From NCBI GenBank assembly GCA_963693315.1, contig OY856188.1, positions 267,463,114-267,527,113 of the forward strand: DNA of 64,000 nucleotides, read 5' to 3'. Position 1 is the first letter of the stretch, and each line of letters opens with the position of its first letter. The notes below the pieces were generated by a model. The model did not search any database, was not told the origin of the DNA, and saw only the letters and a list, made by a program, of their open reading frames with translations. Shown here piece after piece: positions 1 to 12,370 of this stretch. The DNA is from Diogma glabrata. Lineage: Eukaryota > Arthropoda > Insecta > Diptera > Cylindrotomidae. Both the position numbers and the translations under genes were made by a program.

Positions 1-420
1 TAGGGGTATTTAACACTTAATAAAAAAGTTATTCATGTATGTTGTTCGTTCAAACAAAAACATTGTAAAGTAAGGAAACTTAACCAACAAATAAGGTAAC
101 TCTTAAGATATTTTGTTAACCAAGGAAGAAATTTTGTATATGTTATAAGACTGATAAAATAATTTGAATTAAAATTAGTGATTTGGTTTCTAAGACTGTG
201 GTAACAAAAATTAAATTGTTTTTTTTTGTGTTTGCCGATGGTGATAGACAACTAGTGATTAGTCCGTTAATTTTGTTTGAATACAGGCAATGGAGAACAA
301 ACTTTATCAATTTACCTCTAAATCCGTTTATTTGTCGCAGATATACGGTTGATAAACCATCAACGTAATATTAGCAGTGCATATATCCAGTCTGGATTGG
401 TCGAAACTATTTCCAAGCAA
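1..420. other. AT-rich non-coding stretch
   Basis: Nothing beyond AT-rich sequence with homopolymer T runs is visible. The open frames on both strands are under 75 codons, low in complexity and resemble no family I know. Confidence 0.5.
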
Positions 421-1560
421 GGTGAAGTAGTATTGTGACCTCAATCATTTTTTTTTCTGGTATTGTAAGATTCAACAACTGTAATTGTACTATCATGGTT
501 GGAAGCTGTAATAAGTTTGTCATCAATCACTTATTTAATTTTTTTATATAACAATTTTGATCTTATTAACGTTTGAAGCAGAAATAATTTTATCAGCAAC
601 CACCGTTTTCTGCTCGGGCCATCATTGTGGGATTACAATATCATCGTTTGGGAGAGTAATATTGATTATAACACCAATCATTATTTTTTTTGTTGAATGC
701 AGGAATTTCAATTGCATCATCGTTCGAAGCAGTAATAAAATTTTATTATCAATCGCTTGTTGTGGGTTTTTTTTTTTTACGGTAACAATTCTGAATATTT
801 CAACGCTTAAAGTAGTAATAATTTTACCATCACTCATGGCTGTTATGTTTTGAATGCAATAAGTTTGATTACCCTATTATTGTTTGAGGTGGTGATAACT
901 TCGTCTCCCAGCCTATTTTGGATGTTGAGTGCAACAATTTTCATCACCAGACCATTAGATGCAGTAGTTATTTTATCAACCAGCACCAGTTTATTTTCTT
1001 TTTGGAAGCAACAAATTTGAATGCTGAAAAATACAACAATCGCCTTAGTTATTGCGGCGCAACTTTCATACCATATTATTGCAATATCTCTACCGTTTTT
1101 ATCAGCTATCGTCCTAAGTATTTGTGACGCAACTTTCATACCATATTATTGCAATATCTCTACAGTTTTATCAGCTATCGTCCTAAGTATTTGTGACGCA
1201 ACTTTCATACCATATTATTGCAATATTTCTACAGTTTTTATCAGCTATCGTACTAAGTATTTGTGACGCAACCTTCATACAGTGATTGTACAGTCTGTCT
1301 ACAGTTTTTATCAGCTATCGCCTTGGCTATTGCGGCGCAACAGTTTTACAACATTTACAACTTGATTCTACAATTTTATCAGTAATTGCCTGGGTTATTA
1401 CGGCCCAACGTTTACAACTTAATTATACATTTAGTTATACATCGCCTTATTGCGGCGCAACATTTACACAATTATTATACAATTATTCATCGTACACTAC
1501 CTTGCCTGCTGGAGTTTTCACGGCCGATGGAGGGCTAAAACGGACTTTGAGGCCTGGAGG
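420..1560 (+). repeat. Family A diverged minisatellite, copy 1
   Basis: The stretch is built from imperfect units of about 60-70 bp. Each has a variant of gaagcagtaataattttatc or of ttgcggcgcaac, followed by an AT-rich spacer. Divergence is high on the left (420-1000) and low on the right (1060-1330). The block ends at 1565-1580 in the phrase atggggtgagtgaa. Copies with the same kind of unit and the same GGTGAGT edge lie near 7200, 56260 and, edge only, 58330. A reverse-strand copy lies at 51420-51680. Copy number and shared edge suggest a mobile or amplified family, possibly the leader of a non-autonomous retroelement. No coding capacity is seen. Confidence 0.6.
1061..1338 (+). repeat. 70-bp tandem repeat block, 4 units
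   Basis: The phrase aactttcata or a close variant recurs at 1061, 1131, 1200 and 1270, giving periods of 70, 69 and 70 bp. Units two and three are nearly identical. Each carries catattattgcaatat and tttatcagctatcg. The 81-codon frame across the block simply reads through the repeats and should not be taken as a gene. This is a recent local expansion inside family A. Confidence 0.85.
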
Positions 1561-1589
1561 AAATAACCATGGGGTGAGTGAATTTTGAT

Positions 1590-2290
1590 TCTTCTTTTTA
1601 CTTTTTCTAACGTAGAGGTGTGCATATGCGTGAATGGGTGTATATATTGATGAATGGGGGCGTGTTTGTTGATGCGCGTGTGTGAAATCATGTGGGGAAT
1701 ATATGCGAGACAATTTCAATGGAAATTAACAACGATTGTAATTCAAATATTTTTTGTTATAAGGTAATATCTTATTGTGGAATGGTTGCTTAGGTACCAA
1801 TGGGTTCTATGCCATCTGTAACTGGCTAGGGAGTCATTCAAGCCGCTGTCATCGTAACCGACGGGCTATGTCACTGCTGATCCGCTGTGAAATAATTGGC
1901 CTGGAACTTCTGTGTATCAATCAGAACACCAGCTGCTGTTCCCTGGAAATTATGAACGGATTTTGTCGATATGCATCTATATGGGCTATTAACTATAGCG
2001 TGTGAAGCTTCCACGTACTACACGATTTGATCGTCGGGGTACAAGTACTGGCATTGGTTTACAACTGCATCCGACTGATCAACTGGCAGCAATACAACTT
2101 CTTTTAACGACTACCATTTGCTATAATTATTACATTTCTTAGAACTCACTTGTCTTGCTTCGCCATATGAGTGTGTATGTGGACATGGATGGTTGTAAGA
2201 AAGTGTGAGTGTGTGGGAGGATGTGAGTGTGCATAAAGCGTGAGAGCGCGGGCGTATGGGAGTGAATGTAGGGGTTGAACGTGCCGATCG
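1590..2290. other. GT-rich flanks around a GC-richer island, unidentified
   Basis: Two degenerate GT-rich stretches, about 1615-1700 and 2165-2275, flank a segment with clearly higher GC than its neighbours (about 1770-2100). A 76-codon frame at 1775-2005 is rich in Cys, Asn and Arg but matches no family I recognise. The island may be a fragment of an element related to family A, since it starts just after the GGTGAGT edge. I see no splice or promoter signal that decides this. Confidence 0.35.
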
Positions 2291-4440
2291 CGGTTCTTTC
2301 GCAACAGGGGTTGCCAGAGTCTCATTTTTTCATTCGTATTGTATCCATTTCTGTATATTTCCGTAATTTGCGTACATTTCTGTATTTGTGTTGAAGCAGC
2401 AGGTATTAATCTATCAAATCCACGATGACTGAGCTTTAGTCATTACGGCGTTATTAATATCTAGGTACGCAGCCTGCTATGCCGCTTGATTGGTTCGCCA
2501 ATGGAGAAGCTCTTCATTACAACTAATGGCAGATTCCTTGATCATACAACCCATTGTCAGTCTTCATTAATGAAAACCTGGATAGTTATAAGATTTCTCA
2601 TCTTGTGTTAATAAAAGGGACTTGTCGAATGTCATTAGCAGTGACTGGAGTATACGGATGAAAAAAACAATTTTGAAATGCATTAATTGTGCATATTACA
2701 AACTTTCGTACATAAAATTGTGCATAATAAATGGTATGCAAATGCCATAAAATCATAATGAGATAATATAATTTCGTAATAATGAAGTGATTATTTTATC
2801 TTCTTTCGTCTAAATTTAAGGCGGAAGAAATTGTTTCGTGAAGGTAATGAAAACAAACACAAAAACCAAACGGGCATTTTGAATAATTAATTTTAGGGAT
2901 TTAAAAAATTATTATATTTATTTAATATTATTTGTTTGCCATGTTTTATGTCGGTTTACTGATATTTTAATTATGTAATACTAAGAAAATTATGGAAAAT
3001 TAATATTTTTTTTATATGTAGGTCAAATAAATAAATTTTTTTCATTTAAATTGTATCGAAACAAAATGGCAAAAAATGGACGCATCACATACAAATCATA
3101 CATTCATACATATACAGTTTTTTTTCCCAGCTTAAACAGACAACCGCTATCTTTATTTACGTTTGCTGACAATTCAAATACAAACATAAAATTTTTGTTT
3201 GCATAAAATTATTAATAACATGTGAAAATTTTCGATAACTTTTAAGCAGGATAATCACTTTCAAAATTCACTCATTTGAATGTGCTACTTATTCATGTAA
3301 TCCTAATTCGATTAATTCCATATTTTATCACTTATCTCATATATATTCATCCAAAACAAATCGATTTATTTCACTGTTTATTTTATAAATATATATTTTA
3401 AATTTATTTTAATTATCTTTAAACGCCAGATTTTACTCCAATTTATTCGGTTTTACGTTTTATGTATATTGTAGTATTTCCATTATATAACAATTTTTTT
3501 GTGTATGAGATTTTAATTTGTTTTTATCTCAACAATATTTATTCATTGACATTTTAAAATTTTAAATTAAATTGTTATCAAAATAAGATTAAAATTGATA
3601 TTTTTTTTTAAATTGATTTTTCCTCTTGAAAATTTGGTTTTTGTAGACAATAGAAATTGAAGTGTGTTTTGTGCAAGCTTTTTTGGAATTATTCGAATAT
3701 TATTGGCAACAAATCTGTTTTAGAAACGTTTAAAAAAGCTTTTATGTATACCAATGAAACTTGATGAAATTTCATATTCAAATATGTAAATTATATGCAA
3801 TTTTTATGTATCGCGTTTATCGCGTTAATCGTTTTTTTTTTAATTTATATATTAATTTTAGCAAAATCAGGTGCGTGGAAGTGATTAGCTTTAAATTATT
3901 CTTGTTATTATTGGTAGGAAAAATAAAAGTAAAACGATAAAGGTACATTGGTGGTATATGAGTTTTCGAATACAATAATTTTGTGAAGAATAAAACCGAA
4001 ACTGTACAGCAAGTAACATAAAACTCACCCAGTTTTGCATTGCAGAGAAACAATGACTTATCGACGAGAATCCTTCTCCTGCAATCCTCCTTCTCCTTCT
4101 CCTGCACCGTTTAATTAAAATAGTTCAAGGATTTATTTGCACGCACAACTGTAAAATTCTTAATCAACTTTCTAAAAATATTTATAGTTCTATTTATAGT
4201 TGAATTTAGTTAAATTAAATTTAGTGTATGCTAAAATCTAAGTTCTTTAGATTCAAAACCTTGAAAAATATGAATGGCAATTGTTATTTTTAGATTAAGT
4301 AGATCTTCGATTACTGAGTTGAAATTTTATGCATCGGTGTAGTTTTATTATAAGCAAGTTGCGATTCAATGATTCCATGACTTCTGGAAAAGAGTTGTTA
4401 GGACAATTTACAGATCACCTATGAGATATGGCATAAAAAA
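2290..4440. other. AT-rich non-coding stretch
   Basis: This stretch is very AT-rich with scattered homopolymers. The longest frame (3817-4107, minus, 96 codons) is Lys/Leu/Phe-rich, as expected of random AT-rich DNA. I see no recognisable element. Confidence 0.5.
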
Positions 4441-4800
4441 GTACATCTTAAACTAAAAGGTTACCGTTACAAACGACCTGTAACACCAGACTTATCAAAC
4501 TCAGCAAGATCTTAAATTAAAATCAAACCAAAAATCTTTATCCAATCTGACTCCATTCCCGTGTCTGCAACCAATGATGCATCGTAAGGCTACCAATACC
4601 CACATTTCCAATACTGTAGAATTGAACGACTTCCCTCGGACATCTAAAATTTCTGTCCTCGGGATCATGAAAAAAACAGCATACTGAAAACACAATTATG
4701 AATATCAAGTTTTCTGCATAGGATCTTGATGAAACTTTGGCAAATGATACAGGTTCACTTGAAAATAGAAGATCTGGATTCATTTTAAATTTGGACAAAA
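4440..4800. other. Unidentified segment left of the 620-bp array
   Basis: Composition is more even than in the flanks. Two overlapping minus-strand frames (4501-4695 and 4538-4822) look more protein-like than their surroundings but match nothing I know and have no shared frame. They may be a small relic of coding sequence captured beside the array. Confidence is low. Confidence 0.25.
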
Positions 4801-6670
4801 CGGCGGGGGGTCTCCCGAACACCTCTAAGTTTAAATCTTGAATAACTTCTGATCCCGAGCTATGATCTTATTGAAACTTAGTATATAATGTTTTAGTACT
4901 GTGTCCAATATTTCTGCATACCAACTTCCGGTTTGTCACTTCCGGTTTAAAATTTTTTTTTCAGGTGTTTATCCCTACTGTAGCCTACAATTACCGATCG
5001 ATTTTCATGAAACGTTGCGAAAAGCTTTTAAATAACATGAGAAAGATTTTATCAGCTTTTGGAGCACATTGAATAAAGGGTTGGGGGGTCCACCATACAA
5101 CAGTTGGTTTTTTCCACAAAGTTTTTATGTTTGTTGGGAGCATAAAACATTCATTCGTGAATGAATTTTGATGACACTTTGGGAAAAGACGCAAACATGT
5201 ATGACAAAGAACTGATTAGTTTTTGAGCGATAGTGAACCCTGGAGCACCTGTTTTTTTGAAAGCTCAATAACTTCTGTACCTGATAAGCGAAGAATTGGA
5301 TGAAACTTGGTACATGAGTATGTAGTACGGTTTAAAATAGTTCTGCATCCCAACTTCCGGTTTTTCACTTCCGGTAAAAAAAATTTGTTTGTACTTTTTT
5401 GAAGTTTTTTCAGTGTCTTTATGCACACTACAGCCTACAATAATGAAGTGGTTATAATGAAACTTATGGAATAGGGTTCTAATTAGTGTAAGAAGATAAT
5501 TATCATGTTCTGGGACACATTGATCAAAGTGGTGGGGGGGTCTACCATACAAATGCTGACTTTTCACACTTTGTTTTTTAAGTTTGTTGGGAGCATACAG
5601 ACTTCGTTCATTAATTTATTTTAATGACACTTTGGAAAAAGATGGAGACTTAAGTAACAAAGAACTGATTAGTTTTTGCAGGATAATATTGGAATAAGTG
5701 GTGGGGGTCCTCCCGAACACCTGTTTAATGTGTCACACTTTTTTCAATGTTTGTTGGGAGCAGACAGCATTCGTTCGTGAACGAATTTTGATGACACTTT
5801 GGAAAAAATGCAAACATGTATGGCAATGAACTGATTAGTTTTTGAGCGATAGTGAACAAAGTGGTGGGGGGTGTCTCATACACCTGTTTTTTTTTAAAGC
5901 TCAATAACATCTGTACCTGATAATCGAATTGGATGAAACTTTGTACATAAGCATTTAGTATGATTTACAAAAATTCTGCATCCCAACTTCCGGTTTTTTA
6001 CTTCCGGTAAAAAAATTTTTTTTTAATTGTTGGCAGTTTTTTCAGTATCTTTATGCACACTACAGCCTACAATAATGAAGTGATTATGATAAAACTTATG
6101 GAAAGGTTTCAATTAGTGTAAGAAGATAATTATCATCTTTTGGGACACATCGATCAAAGTGGCGGGGGATCTACCATACAACTGCTGACTTTTCACACTT
6201 GGTTTTTAAAGTTTGTTGGGAGCATACAGATTTCATTCATTAATCAATTTTAATGGCACTTTGAAAAAAGATAAAGATTTTATTGACAAAGAATTGACTA
6301 GTTTTTGGACAATATTGGGATAAGTGGTGGGGTCCAACCGAACACCTGTTTATTGTTTCAATGTTTGTTGGAAGCATACAACATTCGTTCGTTAAGTAAT
6401 TTTGATTACACTTTGCAAAAAGATGCAAATATGTATGGCAAGGAACTGATTAGTTTTTTTAGCGATAGTGAACAAAGTGGTAGGGGGTCCTCCAAGCACC
6501 TGTTATTTTGGAAGCTCAATAACTTCTGTACCTGATAATCGAGTTGGATGAAATTTGGTACATACACATTTAGTACGGTTTACAACAGTTCTGCATCCTA
6601 ACTTCCGCTTTGTCACTTCCGATAAAATTTTTTTTCTTTTTCTCGTACAACAAAATTTATGTTTGTTGGG
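4800..6670. repeat. Degenerate tandem array, period about 620 bp
   Basis: Three blocks recur in order. Block P holds aacttccggtttttcacttccgg (start lost in some copies) near 4925, 5345, 5987 and 6600. Block Q holds actacagcctacaataatgaag near 5425 and 6060, with a diverged form near 4980. Block R holds gtttgttgggagcat near 5127, 5585, 5747, 6215 and 6363. The phrase aactgattagtttttgagcg recurs at about 5210, 5828 and 6447, a spacing of 618-619 bp. A short ggggggtcc tract also recurs before each R block. Several minus-strand frames of 60-100 codons are repeats of one another and look like by-products of the array. The family is unknown to me. Confidence 0.75.
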
Positions 6671-6779
6671 ATATATTTTTATTATTAGAACTACGAAGTC
6701 CATAATATTGGTTAGCTTTTAATTAAAGTATTTTATGGATATTAGCTTATTATATATCCAGAACACTATGTTTCCAGAG

Positions 6780-7230
6780 CTGTGGTGAAGTCAGTCTATG
6801 CATCAGCGTCGCAATATTTCTTAATGGTTATTCGGCACGTGAAAATTCATCACCATCAACGATTAATGTATATTATTGATCATTTATCATTGTTCTACAC
6901 TTGCCTGTGACTTTTGGCACAACAATTGGCTGTCATATTGATCTGTTATTATTGTTCAACAATCGCTTGTGGTTTTGACGCAACGAGTTTTATTATACTG
7001 ATTTATTGTTATTGCTCAGCAATCGCATTGACGCAAAGATTTCTATTATAATAATTTATTATTATTCATATTCAACCATCTCCGGTACCATTGGCGCAAC
7101 GATTGGTGGTTTTATTAGATTAATTAATTACTATATGTTATTAACTATGCTTGGTTAGTGTGAAGCAAGCACGAAGAGTTGGATCAAAAATTTAAATGAT
7201 GGGGGTGAGTACAAATTTTATTTTTTTTTA
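6780..7230 (+). repeat. Family A minisatellite, copy 2
   Basis: Units of about 60 bp alternate attgttcaacaatcgcttg-like and gacgcaacgattt-like phrases. The block ends at 7195-7212 in gatgggggtgagtac, the same GGTGAGT edge seen at the other copies. Downstream, the phrase attcagcatttg followed by aatcgaa (about 7335-7360) is also found downstream of the copy at 56260, so the shared unit extends past the edge. Confidence 0.6.
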
Positions 7231-7479
7231 AATACAATAATTATATTTGATGTGGTGTGTGTGATGGTCTTGGTTCCGTCGACTTTTGGAATTTGAATTC
7301 AAATTCGTCTTCTTGTAAAACTTTTGCGTGGAATTCAGCATTTGAAAGGTATAATCGAACTCACATGCTGCATCCAGTCGGAAATTAAAATCTCAAGGCA
7401 CGCAATTCCTCTAATGTTTCATATAGTAATTCCACTATCAGGAACGCAGTGTTCATTACAACCTGCCCGACAAATCCTA

Positions 7480-7620
7480 GGTGTTTTTGGCTAGTACGAC
7501 TAACTATCATCGCAAACTATTTCAGCAAATCTACCCCACTTACTGAACTTTTTAAAACAATTTGTCACTGAAGCAACCTTTAACGCGTCAGAGATGAATG
7601 TATAAAAGCCGTGCTAAGGG
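7480..7620 (+). pseudogene. Possible Gypsy-type RT/RNase H junction relic
   Basis: In two frames the segment gives a short run resembling the end of an LTR-retrotransposon RT domain: NYHRK in one frame, then FSKSTPLTELFK in the next. This resembles the usual NYYRKFI...FSK...PLTELLKK block. It is only about 40 residues with a frameshift inside, and the following sequence does not continue the similarity. It could be chance. Confidence 0.3.
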
Positions 7621-8290
7621 CAAAAACGACTGCAAGAAGAAGACTGCAAAAGAATTCTGAATTGCATTCCCGATGTGCTATCTGGTGTATGGAGAGTACG
7701 TTATCACGAAAATTAAATCATGTCGATGAGTCATGACATGTCGAATTCAAAGGTGCTGCATTTTCTGTGAGTGATTTTTTAGAACTTATTTTTTCGACCG
7801 AGTTTTCAGGTTTTATAAAACTTTCTGCTAAGTTTATTCTGTCTATCACCCCAGAATGGAAGATTGTTGTCCCAAAAGCCGAAAAATTCAATTCAAAAAG
7901 AATTCAATGCATGATTTCCTTAGAAAATATACTACCGGTTTCGACACCTACAAGTCCTCAAACCAAATAGCATAACCTCTCTACTTTATTTGTGATCAAG
8001 CATTTATGCTTCGTAAATTCCAGAAACAGATTTCTTTTAATCACATCCTTGATCAAAAGAAAGAAATTTTCATATTTTTATCGTTTTGGAACATTTAATA
8101 CGTTGTATTTTAAATAAATCCTTCCGAAATGCATTTGTAAATAAATTATTAGAAACTCTCGAATTTGCCGGATATAGTAGGATACCTGAGTATCTTGTGA
8201 ATGAAACGGAATGTTTCACCGGAACCTAAAAATAGCGTATAAGAAAAGAGTTTACCAAAATACAACATGTCTTCTCGGCAACAAAAACTG
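7620..8290. other. Unidentified stretch
   Basis: A 67-codon plus-strand frame (7767-7970) and the surroundings show no family resemblance. Base composition is mixed, so it may be worn-out element sequence between the family A copy and the RTE relic. Confidence 0.3.
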
Positions 8291-8446
8291 GAACGTCAAG
8301 TATATTGCACTACACCTTGGTTATTTTGATCCTGGCTGTGCTACTTGACAGCTATTATCTTTCGGGTCATGTTGGGTAAGTAATAACAATTTTGTAACGG
8401 TAAAAAACAATTATTCTCTCCTTTTATCTTTATCACGACTGAAAAG

Positions 8447-8632
8447 ATGTCGTGGCCTTTTTCAACAGACTCTCAAATATTGGTAAAGGAGGATTTTTAT
8501 TTAGATCTTGAAACACAGTTAAAATCAATACCACCAGTCGAACTGAAATTCATGGGAGCAGATAATGGTGACAAACGATGGCACGGTGGTTATGGATACG
8601 GCGCACACGTAATGAACACGAAACTGAAATAG
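8447..8632 (+). pseudogene. Endonuclease fragment of the RTE-like LINE
   Basis: This 61-codon frame covers a central stretch of the APE-type endonuclease, with LETQLKSIPPVE and then a degenerate Gly-rich GADN...GYGYGAH segment where intact relatives carry the D-x-N active-site loop. Frames continue in pieces to about 8840 (the DYLLC-like segment before the final His is readable in another frame near 8730). It is an inactive relic. Confidence 0.6.
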
Positions 8633-10250
8633 TTAACTTGGCTAAAACACACGACTTAGCAATATTGAACACCTTCTTTAAGAAGCTAGAAAACACCTGA
8701 TCACGTACAGCAGTGATGACAGACAAAGCCAAATCGATTATCTTCTGTGCTCTAGAGCAATAACGAATAATGTAAAAGACTGTAAAGTGATTCTAAGAGA
8801 ATATGTCACCAACCAGCACAGACTGCTGATATCTGAAATCCATATACCAAAATATTGCCACAAAATCATTCCACCAAAGTTAGAGAAGATCAAATGGTTC
8901 AAACTGAGAACTTCAGATGGTGAAGAATTTTGTCCAACTTATGAAAAAATGGATCAAAGATGTGAAAGAAACTGAATTGGATTCAAAAGAAAAACTGGGC
9001 AGGTCAAAAGGCCATCTAAACATCAAGAAAGAGTCAATGAATTGGAAACATGAAGATGTACGAAACGCAGTCAAAGAGAAAAAGGAAACTTTTAAGAAAT
9101 AGTCCAACTGTGATTAGTCCAATGGAGAAGGAACAGCTGTGGATATTGAAAAATATTGCCTATAGAAAAATGCAGTAAAGGTGGTTACTAAGGCTAAAGC
9201 ACTTGAGTATCAAAATCTATATGAAGATTTGAATCACCGAACGGCAAAGGAATGATCTACAAATTGGCTAGACAAAGAAGCCACCAGAAGCCTATATCCT
9301 CACCTAAATTTAATATAGATATAAAGATAACTAAAGAATGGAGAAGGCACTACAAAAGATTCGCGAACGAAGCACGGCCTAGAACATCATGTCCCGTATG
9401 TAAAAATGTGTTAGACATTGATGTACCGGAAGTCTCAAAAGCCGAAGTTGCTTCTGCAGTATAGGAAATGAAAAATGCACCAGCAACTAGTCCTGATAAA
9501 ATCCCAGCTGAATTCTGGAAAATAGTAGGTGACATCGGTATCACATTTTTATGTGTTCTGTTTAATAAGATCTAGAATGAAAATCCAATGTCGGACATAT
9601 TTCGAAAAAGTTTTCTGTTATCATTCTTCAAGGGCAAAGGTTACAAACGTAAATGCAGTTGCAGAGGTATCAGCAACTAAGTGTGCATTTTGCTGACGAT
9701 ATTGGACTCTTTCTGATGATGTAGTAAAATTTTAAGAGGTCCTTAACATCTGGAAAGACACATTGGAATGTAATGGACTGGAAGCGAGTGAGAAAAAACA
9801 GATTATTTGCATCTATCATTTAGTGACCCTACCGCCCCATCTCCTGATATTTGCATAAATGGAAAAGTTATGCCATTGTGTATAAGCTTCAAATATATTG
9901 GTTCAATTATAAATAAATGTGGTACTTGTGATGAAGACGTGAACCACCGGATATCGGTTGGATAGCGTAAATGGATCCAAAATTCTCTATATTTTGTGAC
10001 AGACTAGTGCCACCAAAGCTAAAAGGTAAACTGTTCACCACAGAAATAAGACCAACGCTGACTTATAATGCAAAATTTTAGACTTTCTACGATAAGCTTG
10101 ACAAACAACAAACAAGCGCAGAGATGAAGATGCTGAGAATGTCCTTAGGAATCACAAAATTAGACCATATTACGAGCGAGCGCATAAGGGGATCGTTGAA
10201 TATGAAAGAAACTATAGCTGAAAAGGTCAAACAAGAACGAACCCCATGGT

Positions 10251-10457
10251 TTGAAAAAAGTATATGCCAAAGATGAATCACATGTGACTAAGAAAGCTCT
10301 GAAATTAGATCTGCCGAGGATGCGAAGAAGAGGAAGACTGAAACACACATGGAGTCAGCAAATGGAACAACATCAACAGCGGCATGGATTGACCGAGGAA
10401 AAACGGGTCGAGATGCGGAATAATAGAATGACTTTGCGATCCGGAAGAAATAATTAA
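10251..10457 (+). pseudogene. C-terminal arm of the RTE-like LINE
   Basis: The 68-codon frame carries DLPRMRRRGRLKHTW and HGLTEEKR. In RTE-type proteins this basic RGR-P-x-x-W block followed by GLTEED-like residues closes the polyprotein after the RT domain. It is the 3'-most coding piece of the decayed element, and the short A/GAAGAA-rich tail follows within about 120 bp. Confidence 0.65.
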
Positions 10458-10579
10458 TTGTATATATTTTTGTGCTAATGTTAAAAAGCAAAGCCTAGAG
10501 GTGAAGATCAGCAAGAAAACTAGGACGTATTATTATATCATTTGGTCGATATTTAAATAAAACCAAGGAAGAAGAAGAT

Positions 10580-12370
10580 TTATAACCTTGGCAGGTAGGT
10601 GGTAGATGTTTTTCTTTAATCTTCCTTTAAAAGTTTTTCGAGTTGTTGGGTTCGGTATGGAATATATAGTTTTTATTTCATGTTCTAGTTTTTGGATTTA
10701 GGTTTTTAGTTACCAAGGCGATAATAATTTCACGATAATGTAAACTAAACATACAACAAGATTTAAGTCATTAAAACCACCATAAAATCTATTTAGTTAA
10801 TAAGATTTTCAAGCAAATCAATAAATATCTATCATGCAAAATCTTATCTTTAGTTTATTAACCCGCAGAAACCATAAAAAATAATTTAATATCACAAAAT
10901 TATAAACAGGTTAATCTTCTAAACCAAAAACATATACGTAGGATAAATTACGAAAATATAATTTAGAATCATTAAATAAATTTGAAACTATCTTTTCGAT
11001 TTGACGGAAATTAGTGTTATAGATTTTTAATCTCATCTTAATCTGTTAAAAATTTAAATTTTTTAATCCACAGAAACAGTAAAAGTTCTCATGATTATTT
11101 TTTTTTTTGGGAAAGTTCAATAATTTATCAATAAAGAATGAACTGTTGAATCTAACGATTCATCAATATTGATTCGGAAAGAAGTTTTTGTAAAGAATCA
11201 ACAGCTATTTTTCAATTGAATTAACATTAACCAGAAACCGATTTCTCGATGAGTTTTATGGGCTCTCATTTATATTTATTGCAGTATGTCTTCGCTCGTG
11301 ATTTATTTGTCCGTGCTTTGTGTGCAGGAAAACAAACCACTTGTGCAGTTTTATAGAGTCTGGTTTCTATTTACTAATGACATTGATGCACTGTGAAATA
11401 TACGACATAAAAGTTAAAAAATAAGAACTGTAATATACGTAAGACCCTAAGCGAGCACATTATTATATGACTATTCCACAAGTATGAAGGTTTAAGCTAG
11501 AAGCTACACGAGCATAGCGAGTGGTTTAGATTCATACGAATAAATAGTATATTCTATGTTAATTTTACACTATAATTTGTCTGTGATTAAAATAGAAATA
11601 AATCCGAAATAAATTAGAAATAAACTAGAAATAATCGTATTAAGATAATTTTTTTAACCGTAGCGGGCGAGGCTCATTGAAGTTTGAGAATGAGTTTGTT
11701 ATGAATTTTTTTATTGACGCTTTTTTATAAACTATCAATTGGAAATTTAAAAAAATTTCTTAAACTAAAGAACAAAGCCAAAACCAAAATGCTCTAGGTA
11801 TATCGCCAATTATTGTTCATCCTAATTATAACACAACTTTCAGCAAAACAATTGATCCATTGAATTGGGCGGTTGAAGCGGTGTTAGAGCAGTTAGTTAA
11901 ACGAATCTAAGCACCAATCTCATTTTTCCTAGAAATTTTCACCTCTTGAATCGAAGTATTCTATTATTTGATCGGCAGCTTTTCGGTGTAAGTACATATA
12001 TGGGCCATTCTTTTACAAACCGAATAGATTTGGACAAAATCTGACCGACACATTTTTGATTTGGCTGAAATTTTTTAGTGAGTTTTGTATCGAAAAAAAA
12101 GGTGTTCGAGAGTTCTTGTTTTTTTTTTTTGAAAATATACTGGTTCTAAATTTCGAAAATTTCGTGATTTTTGACTTGATGAGTTATTTCCAAAAATTCA
12201 TTAACATCGGTTCTATGAAAGATAGAAACTTCTGTTTTGTTTTATTTTAAAGTTAAAAGATGCTAGTTTAAAAAAAATAAAATTTTTTAACAAATTCCTA
12301 TTGTTATAAACAAATAAAATTTCTTAATCCACATCCGAGTTTTGCTCAACACTTCGATTACATTGCTTAA
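10580..12370. other. AT-rich non-coding stretch
   Basis: No coding or structural signal is convincing. The frame at 12056-12250 is Phe/Leu-rich and typical of T-rich random DNA. Confidence 0.5.

Larger units (their letters stand above)
8290..10570 (+). mobile_element. Decayed RTE-like LINE (endonuclease plus partial RT)
   Basis: Scattered frames on the plus strand follow the order of an APE-type endonuclease/RT polyprotein. Near 8290 a diverged NWNVK start motif is seen. At 8447-8700 come endonuclease pieces (LETQLKSIPPVE, AILNTFF). At 9252-9465 lies the linker. At 9470-9540 the RT entry APATSPDKIPAEFW appears. At 9660 is RGIS, followed directly at 9689-9700 by the catalytic FADD. Roughly 150-200 residues of RT fingers and palm that should separate RGIS and FADD are missing. 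The C-terminal arm (LPRMRRRGRLKHTW, then HGLTEEKR) at 10310-10440 is typical of RTE-type proteins. A GAAGAA-rich tail sits at about 10562-10577. More than ten stops and several frameshifts make it dead. Confidence 0.8.

Noticed and set aside
4538..6703. Minus-strand frames with repeated residues such as KCHQNSFTNEC
   Set aside because: They follow the period of the tandem array, overlap in several frames and lack any known domain. They are by-products of repeated DNA.
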